Notes: generated by a model from the sequence alone, not told the origin. A DNA stretch of 64,000 bases from JABMNT01 sp048262655 (GCA_048262655.1 JBLXEY010000007.1:278388-342387), one strand, 5' to 3'. Shown: positions 43,736 through 53,196, counted from the stretch's first letter. Made by a program: numbers and translations.

Positions 43736-45817
43736 ATGCGCCCAGAAATTCTTTTTGATCTTTTTAAACCGGTAACGTCGCTTAAAGGCGTCGGCCCACG
43801 GATTGCAGGCTTTTTGGAAAAGGTCGCCGGGCCTAATGTTGTCGATTTATACTGGCATTTACCCAACGGGCTGATTGACCGACGCTACGCGCCAAGCATT
43901 GCCGAAGCTCAGCCCGGCGTTATTGCGACCCTAACCTTAACCGTCTTAACCCACCGAAAGCCTGCCAATCGCAGGATGCCCTATAAAGTCATCTGTGAAG
44001 ATGATACCGGTAAAATCGAGCTGGTATTTTTCCATGCCCATGAAGATTATTTGCGCAAAAACCTACCAGAGGGCGAAGTTCGGGTTGTCAGTGGCAAGCT
44101 GGAATCGTTTGGCAATGGTCTCCAGATCACGCACCCGGACCATATTGGAACGCTGGCGGAAATTGATCAGCTCAAAACGGTCGAGGCTGTCTATCCCTTA
44201 ACCGCTGGTCTTACCTTAAAAAGTGTTACGAAGGCTGTATCGGGGGCGCTGGCAAATATGCCAGAGCTGCCGGAGTGGATTGATGCCAATTTGGTGGAGC
44301 GGGAAAAGTGGCAAGGCTGGAAGCCCGCTTTGTTGGCAGCCCACGCGCCGGTCTCTGAAGAAGATCTGTTGCCGCAAGCGCCCGTGCGGCGCCGGTTGGC
44401 TTATGATGAACTGTTCTCTAATCAGTTGGCTTTGGCCCTTATGCGGCGCGAGATGCGTAAGGTGAAGGGCCGGGCCTATAAGGGAAACGGTAGCCTGACA
44501 AAGGAACTGACGGAGAAACTTAGTTTTGAGCTTACTGCGGCCCAAAATGCGGCTCTTTCTGAAATTTTTGCGGATATGAGTTCCGATAATCGCATGCTTC
44601 GCCTATTACAAGGCGATGTCGGGAGTGGCAAAACGGTCGTAGCCCTAATGGCGATGGCCGTCGCCATTGAAAGCGACACACAGGCCGTTTTAATGGCCCC
44701 TACGGAAGTATTGGCACGCCAACATTACGCAACAATTGCCCCCTTGGCAGAAAAGATCGGCCTGGAAGTCGTTGTTTTAACTGGGCGCGACAAAGGAAAA
44801 CCACGCCAGAAAATATTAGAAAGGTTGTCATCCGGCGAAGCCCGTATCGCCATTGGTACCCATGCCCTGTTTCAGGATGATATTGAATATAAAGATCTGG
44901 GGTTGGCCGTTATTGATGAACAGCATCGGTTTGGTGTCCACCAACGCTTGCAATTAACTGGCAAGGGCGCTGGCGTTGATGTTCTGGTAATGACAGCGAC
45001 GCCAATCCCCAGAACCCTGATGCTGACGGCTTATGGGGATATGGATGTCTCAAGATTGCTGGAAAAACCGGTGGGTCGAAAACCCATCGATACGCGGATT
45101 GTTTCGACGGAGCGGCTTGATCAGGTCGTGGCAGGCATCGGCAGGTCATTGCAGTCCGGTGCCAAGGTTTTCTGGATATGTCCCTTGGTCGAAGAATCCG
45201 AAAAAATCGATCTGGCGGCTGCCGAAGAGCGGCACCTTCATTTGAGCCAGATGTTCGGTGATCGTGTAGGGCTAATACATGGAAAAATGAAAGCCGCGGA
45301 AAAAGATGCCGCGATGGCCGCCTTTAGCAGCGGTCAAACACGTATCCTGGTTGCGACCACAGTGATCGAAGTCGGTGTCGATGTTCCTGATGCGACGGTC
45401 ATGATCATTGAACATGCAGAACGCTTTGGTCTTGCGCAATTACACCAGTTACGCGGGCGGATTGGGCGCGGCGATAAAGCGTCAACCTGTTTGCTTCTCT
45501 ATGCGCAACCGCTTGGAGAAACGGCGAAGGCACGGCTTAAAATCATGCGTGAAACCGAGGATGGTTTCGTGATTGCGGAAGAGGACTTAAAACTTAGGGG
45601 GGCCGGTGAACTTTTGGGGACGCGGCAAAGCGGTTTACCTGAGTTTCGGCTTGCGGATATGGCTGAACATGGTGATCTATTGGCGATAGCCCGTGATGAT
45701 GCGACCGTATTCTTACAACGCGACCCGCACCTGGAAAGCGAGCGCGGCGAGGCCATTCGGACCCTCCTCTATCTGTTCAGCTGTGATTCAGCGGTTCGCA
45801 ACCTTCGTTCCGGTTGA
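43736..45817 (+). CDS. recG: ATP-dependent DNA helicase RecG
   Basis: This 693-aa helicase remodels stalled forks and Holliday junctions. It has an N-terminal wedge/OB domain (LKGVGPRIAGFLEKVAG near 15-31, HLPNGLIDRR), Walker A GDVGSGKTVVAL near 299, DEQHRFG near 400, MTATPIPRTL, and the C-terminal RGRIGRG and LKLRGAGELLGTRQSG segments. The length matches the family. It is divergent from sdhE-mfd with 99 bases between. Confidence 0.97.
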   Translation: MRPEILFDLFKPVTSLKGVGPRIAGFLEKVAGPNVVDLYWHLPNGLIDRRYAPSIAEAQPGVIATLTLTVLTHRKPANRRMPYKVICEDDTGKIELVFFHAHEDYLRKNLPEGEVRVVSGKLESFGNGLQITHPDHIGTLAEIDQLKTVEAVYPLTAGLTLKSVTKAVSGALANMPELPEWIDANLVEREKWQGWKPALLAAHAPVSEEDLLPQAPVRRRLAYDELFSNQLALALMRREMRKVKGRAYKGNGSLTKELTEKLSFELTAAQNAALSEIFADMSSDNRMLRLLQGDVGSGKTVVALMAMAVAIESDTQAVLMAPTEVLARQHYATIAPLAEKIGLEVVVLTGRDKGKPRQKILERLSSGEARIAIGTHALFQDDIEYKDLGLAVIDEQHRFGVHQRLQLTGKGAGVDVLVMTATPIPRTLMLTAYGDMDVSRLLEKPVGRKPIDTRIVSTERLDQVVAGIGRSLQSGAKVFWICPLVEESEKIDLAAAEERHLHLSQMFGDRVGLIHGKMKAAEKDAAMAAFSSGQTRILVATTVIEVGVDVPDATVMIIEHAERFGLAQLHQLRGRIGRGDKASTCLLLYAQPLGETAKARLKIMRETEDGFVIAEEDLKLRGAGELLGTRQSGLPEFRLADMAEHGDLLAIARDDATVFLQRDPHLESERGEAIRTLLYLFSCDSAVRNLRSG

Positions 45818-45895
45818 ACGACATTTTAGAATTGTTGGCAAAACATCTCTGCATGTTAGGGTCGTTACGGTTACTGATAACGGAAAGGCCTTGGC

Positions 45896-46681
45896 ATGAC
45901 ACTTAGTTCTGAACTGGCATCGAGACTGTGGCAGGCGCGTCAAGACGGCATCCCTGTGCCGAGAAATGCTGGCGATTTTCTGTCTTCAGTTCAAGAAGCC
46001 TATCAAGTTCAGGCGGAAACCATAAAACTCGCCAAGCTGGACTCCATTGGCTGGAAAGTGGGCGCAACAAGCGAGGCGGTTCAAAAAATGGTCGGCGTCG
46101 ATGCCCCGGCGCCTGCCTGTATGTTTGCTGACAGATGTTATGATAACGGGGCGACGGTTCCCATATTCGACACCTTCGAGATCGGCCTGGAGTGCGAATT
46201 TGCCTTTCGGTTCGCTGATGCCCTGCCAACCCGCAGTGCGCCCTATAAACGTGAAGAAGTTCTATCGGCTGTTGACAGTGTCGTTCCCGCACTGGAATTG
46301 GTTGGGACCCGATTTGAAGGTGGCTTGGCAGGATTGGGGGCGATGCATCTGATTGCAGACATGGCCGTTCATTCGGCCTGGGTCAAAGGCGATGAGACGC
46401 AAAACTGGCGTCAATTCAACCTGAAAGATCACCCCATACGTCTGTTTCAAAATGATGCCCTGGTTGCACAGGGGCTTGGTGAAAATGCATTGGGGGATCC
46501 GCTTAATGTTCTGGAATGGCTGGCCAATCATCTGTCTGCGTTGGGAACTGGCGTAAAGGCCGGAGACGTCATCAGTACGGGCACCTGCACGGGTGTGGTT
46601 TCGGTTGCTCCGGGTGACACATTTGTTGCTGATTTCGCAGACCTAGGTGCGGTTAGGATGCGGTGCTCATCCCAAGTCTAG
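45896..46681 (+). CDS. 2-keto-4-pentenoate hydratase / fumarylacetoacetate hydrolase family protein
   Basis: This 261-aa soluble enzyme resembles MhpD/XylJ-type hydratases. It has IGWKVGATSEAVQKM near residues 45-59, the metal-binding GLECEFAFRF near 101-110, and the C-terminal GDVISTGTCTGVVSVAPGD. Such enzymes hydrate 2-oxopent-4-enoate in aromatic meta-cleavage or decarboxylate related acids. No aromatic pathway genes are nearby, so the substrate is open. It follows recG after 78 bases and is convergent with the hybrid kinase gene. Confidence 0.82.
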   Translation: MTLSSELASRLWQARQDGIPVPRNAGDFLSSVQEAYQVQAETIKLAKLDSIGWKVGATSEAVQKMVGVDAPAPACMFADRCYDNGATVPIFDTFEIGLECEFAFRFADALPTRSAPYKREEVLSAVDSVVPALELVGTRFEGGLAGLGAMHLIADMAVHSAWVKGDETQNWRQFNLKDHPIRLFQNDALVAQGLGENALGDPLNVLEWLANHLSALGTGVKAGDVISTGTCTGVVSVAPGDTFVADFADLGAVRMRCSSQV

Positions 46682-46700
46682 CCGGTCAAAAAGGTCGTGC

Positions 46701-49397
46701 TTATTCCTGTGCCTGAGACTGCCACCACGTCAGGGCCTGCATGACAGTCAGGTCAAATTCAGGCAGCCGCTGTCTAAGCCCGTCCAGATCTTCCGATTGC
46801 TCTTCAAATTCTGTGGCTAATGCGGAAACGTGCATGGCAAACATGCTGCCTGCGGCACCTTTAATCGCATGTGCCGCTTCTCTGACCTTTTCCGAATTGC
46901 CTTCTTCCAATGATGATTTCAGCTCATCACTCCGTGTTTGAAGGGTGAGTTGGGCCTCCGACAACAGGTTTAATATAACGTCGGCGGGTAATTGCGCCCG
47001 AAGTTCATCCAGTTTTTTGTCGTCGCCAACCATGGGTGCTGCGGGAGCCGCAGCAGCAGCGGGTTCAGTGACCTGGGCAGAGGTGAAATGGTCCCTGCCC
47101 TGATACTCTTCTTCTCCATCAACCAAGACATCGTCTGTGCGATATAAGGCCAGCGTTTCGGCCAGTTGGCTTTCTGTGTAAGGTTTGGTCAGTACTGCGT
47201 TCATACCTGCTTCAACAAATAAGGCATGACGATCCGCAAATGCTTCAGCAGTTAATCCGACAATTGGTAGGTTTGCTCCGGTCTCCAGTGCGCGAATGGC
47301 CCTGGTCGCGTCAATTCCGTTCATCACGGGCATATGAATATCCATCAGCACAAAGTTTGCCCAACCATCTGCAATACTTTTGACTGCGTCCTCGCCATTG
47401 ACGACGTGCCTGACCGCATGGCCCTGCTTTTCCAAAAACGCTTTGGCAATAATCGCATTAACCTCGTTGTCTTCCGCAATCAAAATATTGAGCCGCACGG
47501 ACGTGAGCGTTTTCGCATCGCTCTCGCGTTGGTTCATGAGTTCGACTTCGTTGTCTGGGACCTCATCAAATGGAAGATAGACCGTAAACGTTGACCCCTT
47601 GTCCTGCTCGCTGGCAACATGGATGGTCCCACCCATTATTTCTGTTAATTGTTTGACGATGGAAAGTCCTAATCCGGTTCCACCAAACTTTCTGGTGATG
47701 GAATCATCTTCCTGGGTAAAGGCGTCGAAGATTGCATCAATGCGTTCTGGCGCGATTCCTGCGCCCGTGTCTTCGACGGTAAAGACGAGCAAAGTGCTTT
47801 TTTTGACCGAAGCTATGTTTTCAATGTTCTCCGGCCATTCCTGTTTCTCAAATTTCAGTGTTACACTGCCTTGGTCGGTAAATTTGATTGCATTACTAAG
47901 CAAATTCCAAAGAATTTGGCGTGTTCTAACCGGGTCGCCAATAACGGCATAGTCCGAGTTGCCTTGATCTTTGACAACCAACTTGATGCCTTTATCATCC
48001 GCCAGGTTTTGATAAGGGGATGTGATCGTTGATATAAGCCCTTTCATCGAAAAGGACTTCTCTTCAAGCTGAATGCCGCCCGCTTCTATTTTGCTCATAT
48101 CAAGAACATCGTTGATTATGGCAAGTAGGGTTTGACCAGAGGATAGCAATGTCTCGATTTTTTGATGCTGATCCCGATCCAAACCGGAATCTTTTAACAA
48201 TTGGGCAAGACCAAGGACGCCATTCAAGGGCGTTCGGATCTCATGGCTCATGGTCGCCAAGAAGTTGGATTTAGCGAGATTGGCCGCCTCCGCCCGGTCT
48301 TTGGCTTTTACCAGATCCTTAGAAAGGGCGATTTGTTCTATTGCGACTTTTTCCAGTCGCTCCCACATTTCTTCGAGGTCATTTGCAAGCTCATTAAATT
48401 CTGTGATGTTTCCGCGTGGCCAGGTATCCGGTGCGGCACCGCTGGCGACCAATCGAGCACGTTTGGTAACCTGACTGAGTGCTGATGTCATACCCCGCGC
48501 CCAGAACGGAGCCAACAGCAGGCCGATAACAGGAGATGCGAAAAACGCGATCAGGATCAAACCTATCGTTTCTTGAATTTTACGATTGTTGAGCCCCGCA
48601 GGAATACGGCTAATGAATAACCATCCAAGAGCATTCGAACTCGAAGCGGCTGTGTGATAGTCAATCCCGCCATAGTGGGTCGTTACGACTTGCGGGCTGC
48701 CGCTCAAGGTGTTTTGGACGACCGGCAGATTCAGCATATTTCGGCCAATTGCAGAAGGCGAGCCGGTATCCGCTACAACTTCGCCGAAACCATCGATAAT
48801 CCAGAAATTATCCTCGCTGTGTCCCCCGGCAATCAAGCTAATCTGCAGGAGGGTTTCAAGCTGTAGCTCTGCGATCACGACACCGCCGGTTTGTGCAACC
48901 GGCACCCCGACGCCGATTGTCACGTGTCCTGTTACCGCGGACAGGAACTTATCACTCCAGACGACGGAATTTGACTGAAGGACAGCCCGCACCAACTTGT
49001 TTGTCGAAAGGTCCGTTCCAACCATTTCCAGACTGCGTTCATGGCTCAGGTTTCGGATGCTGTTTGCCGTAACCCGGCCATCAGGGCTGACCAGGTAAAC
49101 GGCCTCAAAATCGTTTCCACGAGCCGTGTTCAGCATCGAGACGATCTGCTCTGCGGGGTAATTGTTGACGGCTTGTCCAACCAGACGGACATGTTCTTCA
49201 AGTTCTAAAAGGAACTTTTCCACTCTGTTGCGTTTTTCATCCGCTGAACGGACGACCAAATTTTGATTGGCTTCGCTAATTTGTGGCAAACGAATGGCAA
49301 GGATTGCCGATCCAACGATCGTGATTGTAACGAGTGATGTGCTGACGAGCAGAAAAATCAGGGATGTTCGCAGCCGTGTTTCACGAAAAAGGATCAT
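46701..49397 (-). CDS. Hybrid sensor histidine kinase (Cache-HisKA-HATPase-receiver-Hpt)
   Basis: This 898-aa membrane phosphorelay protein has transmembrane helices near residues 12-36 and 277-298 around a periplasmic double-Cache-like domain. A HAMP-like linker follows (about 300-355). Then come HisKA with H385 in MSHEIRTPLNG, HATPase_c with DTGAGI and GGTGLGLSIV, a receiver with D686 (LMDIHMP), an Ala-rich linker, and an Hpt domain with H843 in AAHAIKGAAG. Its ATG overlaps the stop of the upstream binding-protein gene (ATGA), so both are made together. No DNA-binding output protein is adjacent. Confidence 0.93.
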   Translation of the reverse strand: MILFRETRLRTSLIFLLVSTSLVTITIVGSAILAIRLPQISEANQNLVVRSADEKRNRVEKFLLELEEHVRLVGQAVNNYPAEQIVSMLNTARGNDFEAVYLVSPDGRVTANSIRNLSHERSLEMVGTDLSTNKLVRAVLQSNSVVWSDKFLSAVTGHVTIGVGVPVAQTGGVVIAELQLETLLQISLIAGGHSEDNFWIIDGFGEVVADTGSPSAIGRNMLNLPVVQNTLSGSPQVVTTHYGGIDYHTAASSSNALGWLFISRIPAGLNNRKIQETIGLILIAFFASPVIGLLLAPFWARGMTSALSQVTKRARLVASGAAPDTWPRGNITEFNELANDLEEMWERLEKVAIEQIALSKDLVKAKDRAEAANLAKSNFLATMSHEIRTPLNGVLGLAQLLKDSGLDRDQHQKIETLLSSGQTLLAIINDVLDMSKIEAGGIQLEEKSFSMKGLISTITSPYQNLADDKGIKLVVKDQGNSDYAVIGDPVRTRQILWNLLSNAIKFTDQGSVTLKFEKQEWPENIENIASVKKSTLLVFTVEDTGAGIAPERIDAIFDAFTQEDDSITRKFGGTGLGLSIVKQLTEIMGGTIHVASEQDKGSTFTVYLPFDEVPDNEVELMNQRESDAKTLTSVRLNILIAEDNEVNAIIAKAFLEKQGHAVRHVVNGEDAVKSIADGWANFVLMDIHMPVMNGIDATRAIRALETGANLPIVGLTAEAFADRHALFVEAGMNAVLTKPYTESQLAETLALYRTDDVLVDGEEEYQGRDHFTSAQVTEPAAAAAPAAPMVGDDKKLDELRAQLPADVILNLLSEAQLTLQTRSDELKSSLEEGNSEKVREAAHAIKGAAGSMFAMHVSALATEFEEQSEDLDGLRQRLPEFDLTVMQALTWWQSQAQE

Positions 49398-50512
49398 TCG
49401 ACTACATAATCACCATTTTTTACGGATACGAAGAACTTTTTTCGAACGCTATCACCAAACTCATCAAATATGAGCTGCTGTTGCAGGCCTTTCTGTGGCT
49501 CCAGTTTTAACAATACGTCTTTTAACGCTTCGCCCTCCTGGCGCTTTTTAAGGGCGCTGAACAGGATTGTCGACGCATCGTAGGCTGCAAGACTTGCATA
49601 GCCCGGGCTCTTTTTGAAGCGTGCCTCATAGGCGTCGCGGAATCGGATGTAATGTGGTTCTTTGCTGTATCGGTCATATGTTTGAAGAATGACTATTCCT
49701 TCAATAGCCTTTCCACCGAGTTCGATCAGTTGTTCGGATGCAGCCCATTCAGCAGCCATCAGTTCGACATTACTGCCCGTTTTACGAATTTGCTGAGCCA
49801 ACTGGGCTGTATCAACGCCATTCGCAACAAGCAGCACAGCGTCTGGCTCGGCCGCTAGCAGCGGCTTAACAACATCTGCATAGGCCTCGGAGTGTTTGGC
49901 ATCAAAGGAATTTGTTGCCACGAGCGTTCCGCCTAGCTTTTCAAAAGCGGCGCGAAATTCCTTGAGCCAGCTTTCCGTAAACAGTTTGTTTTGTGCATCA
50001 AACGCGGCCGCGACGCGCCTTCCCCCGGCGCCAAAGTAGTAATCTGCATAAGCGCCAGCATTTTGTCGCGTCGTTGAGTTCATCCTGAAAAAGTGATCAT
50101 CCTTGCCGGCAAAGAATAAGGAAGAAACCGTAGGCGAGATTGTAACGACATTGGTTTCGTTGATCGCCGCTAACATTCCACCGGCAATGGAGCTCAAGTT
50201 TGGGCCAATAATTGCCTCGACCTGTTCCTTCGCGAGTTCCCGGACGTTGTTTCCCGCAATGTCGCCATCCCCTTTGTTGTCTTTAATTATCAGTTCCAGC
50301 TGCCGACCATTGATCCCGCCATCAGCGTTTAGCTCTGCAATGGCAAGTTGGATCGCATTTCTCGATTCCTGACTAATATCAGATGAACGCGCCGACAAGG
50401 CGCCAATGTAGCCAATTTTAATGTTGGGCTCGTCCCAACATCCGGCGATAAACAAACTACATACGGTTGCCTGTATTGCAGCTCGAACAGGTTTGGTGAA
50501 ATGACGGATCAT
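49394..50512 (-). CDS. Periplasmic binding lipoprotein (Leu/Ile/Val-type), coupled to a hybrid kinase
   Basis: This 372-aa type I periplasmic-binding protein has a lipoprotein signal ending in LFIAGC near residue 25. The receptor family ANF/Peripla_BP_6 features are KIGYIGALSA, SRNAIQLAIAELNADGGINGR (split: SRNAIQLAIAEL, NADGGINGR) and YADYYFGAGGRRVA. The start is ATG 50512 after GGGAAA; a longer frame to 50575 is less likely. No ABC permease or ATPase is adjacent. Instead it overlaps the hybrid kinase by four bases, so it likely presents a ligand to the kinase's periplasmic domain rather than to a transporter. Confidence 0.87.
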   Translation of the reverse strand: MIRHFTKPVRAAIQATVCSLFIAGCWDEPNIKIGYIGALSARSSDISQESRNAIQLAIAELNADGGINGRQLELIIKDNKGDGDIAGNNVRELAKEQVEAIIGPNLSSIAGGMLAAINETNVVTISPTVSSLFFAGKDDHFFRMNSTTRQNAGAYADYYFGAGGRRVAAAFDAQNKLFTESWLKEFRAAFEKLGGTLVATNSFDAKHSEAYADVVKPLLAAEPDAVLLVANGVDTAQLAQQIRKTGSNVELMAAEWAASEQLIELGGKAIEGIVILQTYDRYSKEPHYIRFRDAYEARFKKSPGYASLAAYDASTILFSALKKRQEGEALKDVLLKLEPQKGLQQQLIFDEFGDSVRKKFFVSVKNGDYVVE

Positions 50513-50846
50513 ACTAATTTCCCATGTCGCTTCAGGGGCCAGATCGCGAAGAAATCTAATATTTACAGATCTCAACGCTTAATTCGATAAAGGTTATCAT
50601 GTGGTTATAAACAGCTGATGAATAAGATGTTCATTTGTGTGAACGGTTATTACAGGAGCGCTTCAATCATCTCTGTTTTGTTTGAGGATTGTGCGATATC
50701 GGGACAAGGCGCTGTCGCAAGAATAGAAATATTTGGAAACAGAGCGAAACACATTCCCAAAAATTAACCTTTATAATCTGTATGAAAGGAGAAACGAGAG
50801 GTTCTGTAGTTACCGGTTTGAATTGTTTGGGACTACTTGGTGAATA
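50513..50846. other. Divergent intergenic region
   Basis: This stretch separates the binding-protein/kinase operon from the small gene at 50847. It contains a perfect TATAAT at 50772-50777 on the plus strand. I see no long frame, hairpin terminator or tRNA. A 21-codon frame (50782-50847) ends on the GTG start of the next gene but has no ribosome binding site I trust. Confidence 0.5.
50772..50777 (+). promoter_or_regulatory. Possible -10 box for the small gene at 50847
   Basis: Exact TATAAT about 70 bases before the start codon. The bases 17 upstream (ACACAT) are a poor -35, so an activator or extended element would be needed. Confidence 0.3.
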
Positions 50847-51080
50847 GTGATTTTAATGACGAATAAATCAGAGTTCAGGTATGAGGTTCAGTATAAATTC
50901 TCGGGAAGCCGAGATCTCGTTGACGCATGGCTTAAGAACAACTGCCTGGGTGCCTATCAAGTCCGAATAAACAGCATGCCGACACCCCGCAAGCGCTACG
51001 GCGATCTTGTTGTGGCTTTTGAACAGGAATCCGACCGTTCCGCATTTCGTGACCAAGTCTTAAAGGATACCGAGGCTTAA
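50847..51080 (+). CDS. Small hypothetical protein
   Basis: This is a 77-aa (or 74-aa from ATG 50856) soluble protein of mixed alpha/beta character: RYEVQYKFSGSRDLVDAWL, YQVRINS and GDLVVAFEQESDRSAFRDQV. It has no signal peptide or Cys pair of note and I do not recognise a family. The pattern of alternating strands and a helix resembles small ferredoxin-like folds, but that is a guess. It is convergent with the DUF502 gene. Confidence 0.55.
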   Translation: MILMTNKSEFRYEVQYKFSGSRDLVDAWLKNNCLGAYQVRINSMPTPRKRYGDLVVAFEQESDRSAFRDQVLKDTEA

Positions 51081-51114
51081 AACTCTGATGGGCGGCACGA
51101 CCTGAATTCGCTGC

Positions 51115-51981
51115 CTAGTCCTCTGTGTCTTTGGTACGCTGTTGAAGTTCGCCGGGCCGTTGGCCTTTTGGCAACAAAACGGGCGCTTTGTCGCGCTCGC
51201 GGATAATATCCAGCTCCTCATATACCTGAGCCGATGTCATTGCCTTATTTTGTTCTTTCGCAGGTCGTAAATCGGGCGGTGTAATGATGCCGCCAGAGAT
51301 TACCATTTTAATGGCCTCTTCCGTGCTCATGTTCAGTGAAATCAGGTCTTTTTTAGGAACGAACAACAAAAAACCGGAGGTTGGATTGGGCGTTGTGGGT
51401 AAAAAGATGTTGATACATTCTTCTTCCGTGACGTTTTGGACTTCACCTTCCGTACGTCCCGTTATAAAGGCAATGGCCCAAAGCCCGCGTCTTGGGTATT
51501 CCACAAGTACCGCTTCTCTAAAGGCGTTGGACTGTTGTGCCAGAACAGTTTCAAGAATCTGTTTCACTGCGCTGTAAATATTTCGAACAACAGGCATGCG
51601 GTTGAGCAACTGCTCTGTAAACCGGATCCAGAGTTTGCCGAAGAAACCGGCGGTAATGGCACCGATCAGTGTCAAAACGATGATCAATACCACCAAACCA
51701 AGGCCCGGAACCGCAAATGGCAAGTAGGTTTCGGGATTATATTTGACGGGAATAAGCGGGTTGACCTTGGCATCGACAAAGCCAATAAACAGCCAGGCAA
51801 CATAGCAGGTAATGAGCAATGGCGCCGTGATTAAAATACCCGTAAAAAAATACGCGCGCATTCGCTGCCCAAAACCTAAACCCTGGTGCTTTTTTTGGCG
51901 AGCCTCTTTCTGCGCCGCTAAATCTGCTGCAGCTTGGGCAACGGTACTCGGATCACGGGGTTTATCTTCGTTATTTGTCAT
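51115..51981 (-). CDS. DUF502 family membrane protein
   Basis: This 288-aa protein has a charged N-terminus, two transmembrane helices near residues 50-72 and 92-117, and the conserved DUF502 core: RMPVVRNIYSAVKQILETV, LVEYPRRGLWAIAFITG and FLPTTPNPTSGFLLFVPKKD. The C-terminal tail is charged. Function is unknown; proteins of this family are widespread in alphaproteobacteria and plants. The start is ATG 51981 with AGGTG upstream; the frame extending to 52050 is discarded. Confidence 0.87.
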   Translation of the reverse strand: MTNNEDKPRDPSTVAQAAADLAAQKEARQKKHQGLGFGQRMRAYFFTGILITAPLLITCYVAWLFIGFVDAKVNPLIPVKYNPETYLPFAVPGLGLVVLIIVLTLIGAITAGFFGKLWIRFTEQLLNRMPVVRNIYSAVKQILETVLAQQSNAFREAVLVEYPRRGLWAIAFITGRTEGEVQNVTEEECINIFLPTTPNPTSGFLLFVPKKDLISLNMSTEEAIKMVISGGIITPPDLRPAKEQNKAMTSAQVYEELDIIRERDKAPVLLPKGQRPGELQQRTKDTED

Positions 51982-52095
51982 TTCTACACCTGATTTGAGC
52001 AGTCTGTTCGTTAATAAACACGGATTTTTCAGGGGAATGAAAGCACACAATTTATATCAGTGTTATTTTACATTTTTTTTAACTTGCGATGGCAC

Positions 52096-52140
52096 AAAAA
52101 AGGCGCTCCCCTGCCCTGATCTATGCTAGATTTTAGCGCC
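52096..52140 (-). terminator. Terminator-like hairpin upstream of the DUF502 gene
   Basis: On the minus strand, GGCGCT ... AGCGCC (plus 52135-52140 and 52102-52107) encloses a second stem ATCTA-GCA-TAGAT and is followed by six T (plus 52096-52101). The inner loops are unequal (3 versus 11 bases), so stability is uncertain. It sits between the divergent DUF502 and NUDIX genes. Confidence 0.35.
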
Positions 52141-52183
52141 AATTGCCCATCCCCCTCACCAAGGCTGGAGGAAAGATTAAACC

Positions 52184-52642
52184 GTGACAACACGTGAATA
52201 CCCGACGCGCCCCATTGTAGGATTGGGCGTCGTTATTGTTGGCCCTAAAGGCGTTGTTTTGATCAAACGGGGCAAGCCGCCACGGGTTGGTGCCTGGAGT
52301 CTGCCTGGTGGCGCTCAAAAAGTTGGCGAAACAGTCAATCAAGGATTAAAGCGAGAAGCTGAGGAAGAAACCGGGCTTCACATTAACCTGATTGAGATCA
52401 TCGATGTTGTTGATTCCATAACCCGCGATGACGACGGCCACGTCCAGTTTCATTACACGCTTGTCGACGCCGTTGGTGTTGTCACCGGCGGAGAACTGGC
52501 CGCAGGCAGTGATGCTGCTGATGCCCGATGGTTTTCAAGAACCGAACTTCCCGCATTGCGGCTATGGAAAGAAACCGATCGCATAATCCAACGCGCCTTC
52601 GAAATATATGAAGGCTCTGAAGGAGAATCGATCGTACCGTAG
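52184..52642 (+). CDS. NUDIX hydrolase (ADP-ribose pyrophosphatase-like)
   Basis: This 152-aa cytoplasmic pyrophosphatase has a complete Nudix box, GGAQKVGETV...REAEEETGL (residues about 43-65), with all catalytic Glu. The N-terminal RPIVGLGVVIVGPKGVVLIKRGKPP is typical of ADP-ribose pyrophosphatase/MutT-like proteins (split: RPIVGLGVVIV, GPKGVVLIKRGKPP). The start is GTG 52184, with GGAGGAAAG upstream. The substrate cannot be settled. It is convergent with the frameshifted NUDIX gene. Confidence 0.87.
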   Translation: MTTREYPTRPIVGLGVVIVGPKGVVLIKRGKPPRVGAWSLPGGAQKVGETVNQGLKREAEEETGLHINLIEIIDVVDSITRDDDGHVQFHYTLVDAVGVVTGGELAAGSDAADARWFSRTELPALRLWKETDRIIQRAFEIYEGSEGESIVP

Positions 52643-52657
52643 CCGCTCACCAAGGAA

Positions 52658-53172
52658 TTAATCTTTTTGCATGGGGCAGTGATGCACGGCCCAGCGATGG
52701 AATTCGCGGCGCAAGTTTTGCCGGGCAAAGCCGAGCGGAACCCAAATTTCCTGGTGGTCGGTCTCTTGAGTTTCCTGGGCTTTTCGGATTGGCGTTACCC
52801 AAAAAAAATGTCCAAGTTTGTTAATATACTTTTGTTTCCTGTTAGAGAAAATCCACTGGTTCGCGCGGCAGAATTCTTGTCCGATACCGATTTCCCAACC
52901 GGTTTCTTCGAGAAATTCTCTGCGCAGAGCGCCCTGTGGTGTTTCACCGGTTTCTATACCGCCACCAGGGAGCAAGAAGTGTCCGCGCGCCTTGCAAATC
53001 AGTATCAATCCTTCGCGATTGATGCCGACCCCATAGACGACGGGGCGATCGATATAGGTTGACCCTGAACGCGAACCCCAAAATGTGGCGGTTTTTCAGC
53101 GTTTGGTAAACCTGGCGATGTAACCTTGAAGTGCTCCGCCAGCCAATGTTGCTTTTTGTCCTCTATATCCAT
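52658..53172 (-). pseudogene. NUDIX hydrolase gene interrupted by a -1 frameshift
   Basis: The C-terminal part (TTG-startable at 53008) has a full Nudix box, GGGIETGETPQGALRREFLEETGW. No proper start exists in that frame, because a TGA stop lies just upstream of KTATFWGS. In another frame, ATG 53172 begins MDIEDKKQHWLAEHF and reaches HFGVRVQG. Joining at the GGG run (plus 53063-53065), as if one G were missing, gives FGVRVQG-STYIDRPVVYGVGI, the usual N-terminal half of this NUDIX group, and a 171-aa product. It may be a real inactivating indel, a sequencing error in a homopolymer, or programmed frameshifting. Confidence 0.75.
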
Positions 53173-53196
53173 CAGCGATCACGTCTTTCTTCTGGC

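Noticed and set aside
50782..50847. Possible 21-codon leader peptide before the small gene at 50847
   Set aside because: Its ATG would precede the transcription start implied by the -10 box at 50772-50777 and it has no ribosome binding site of its own.
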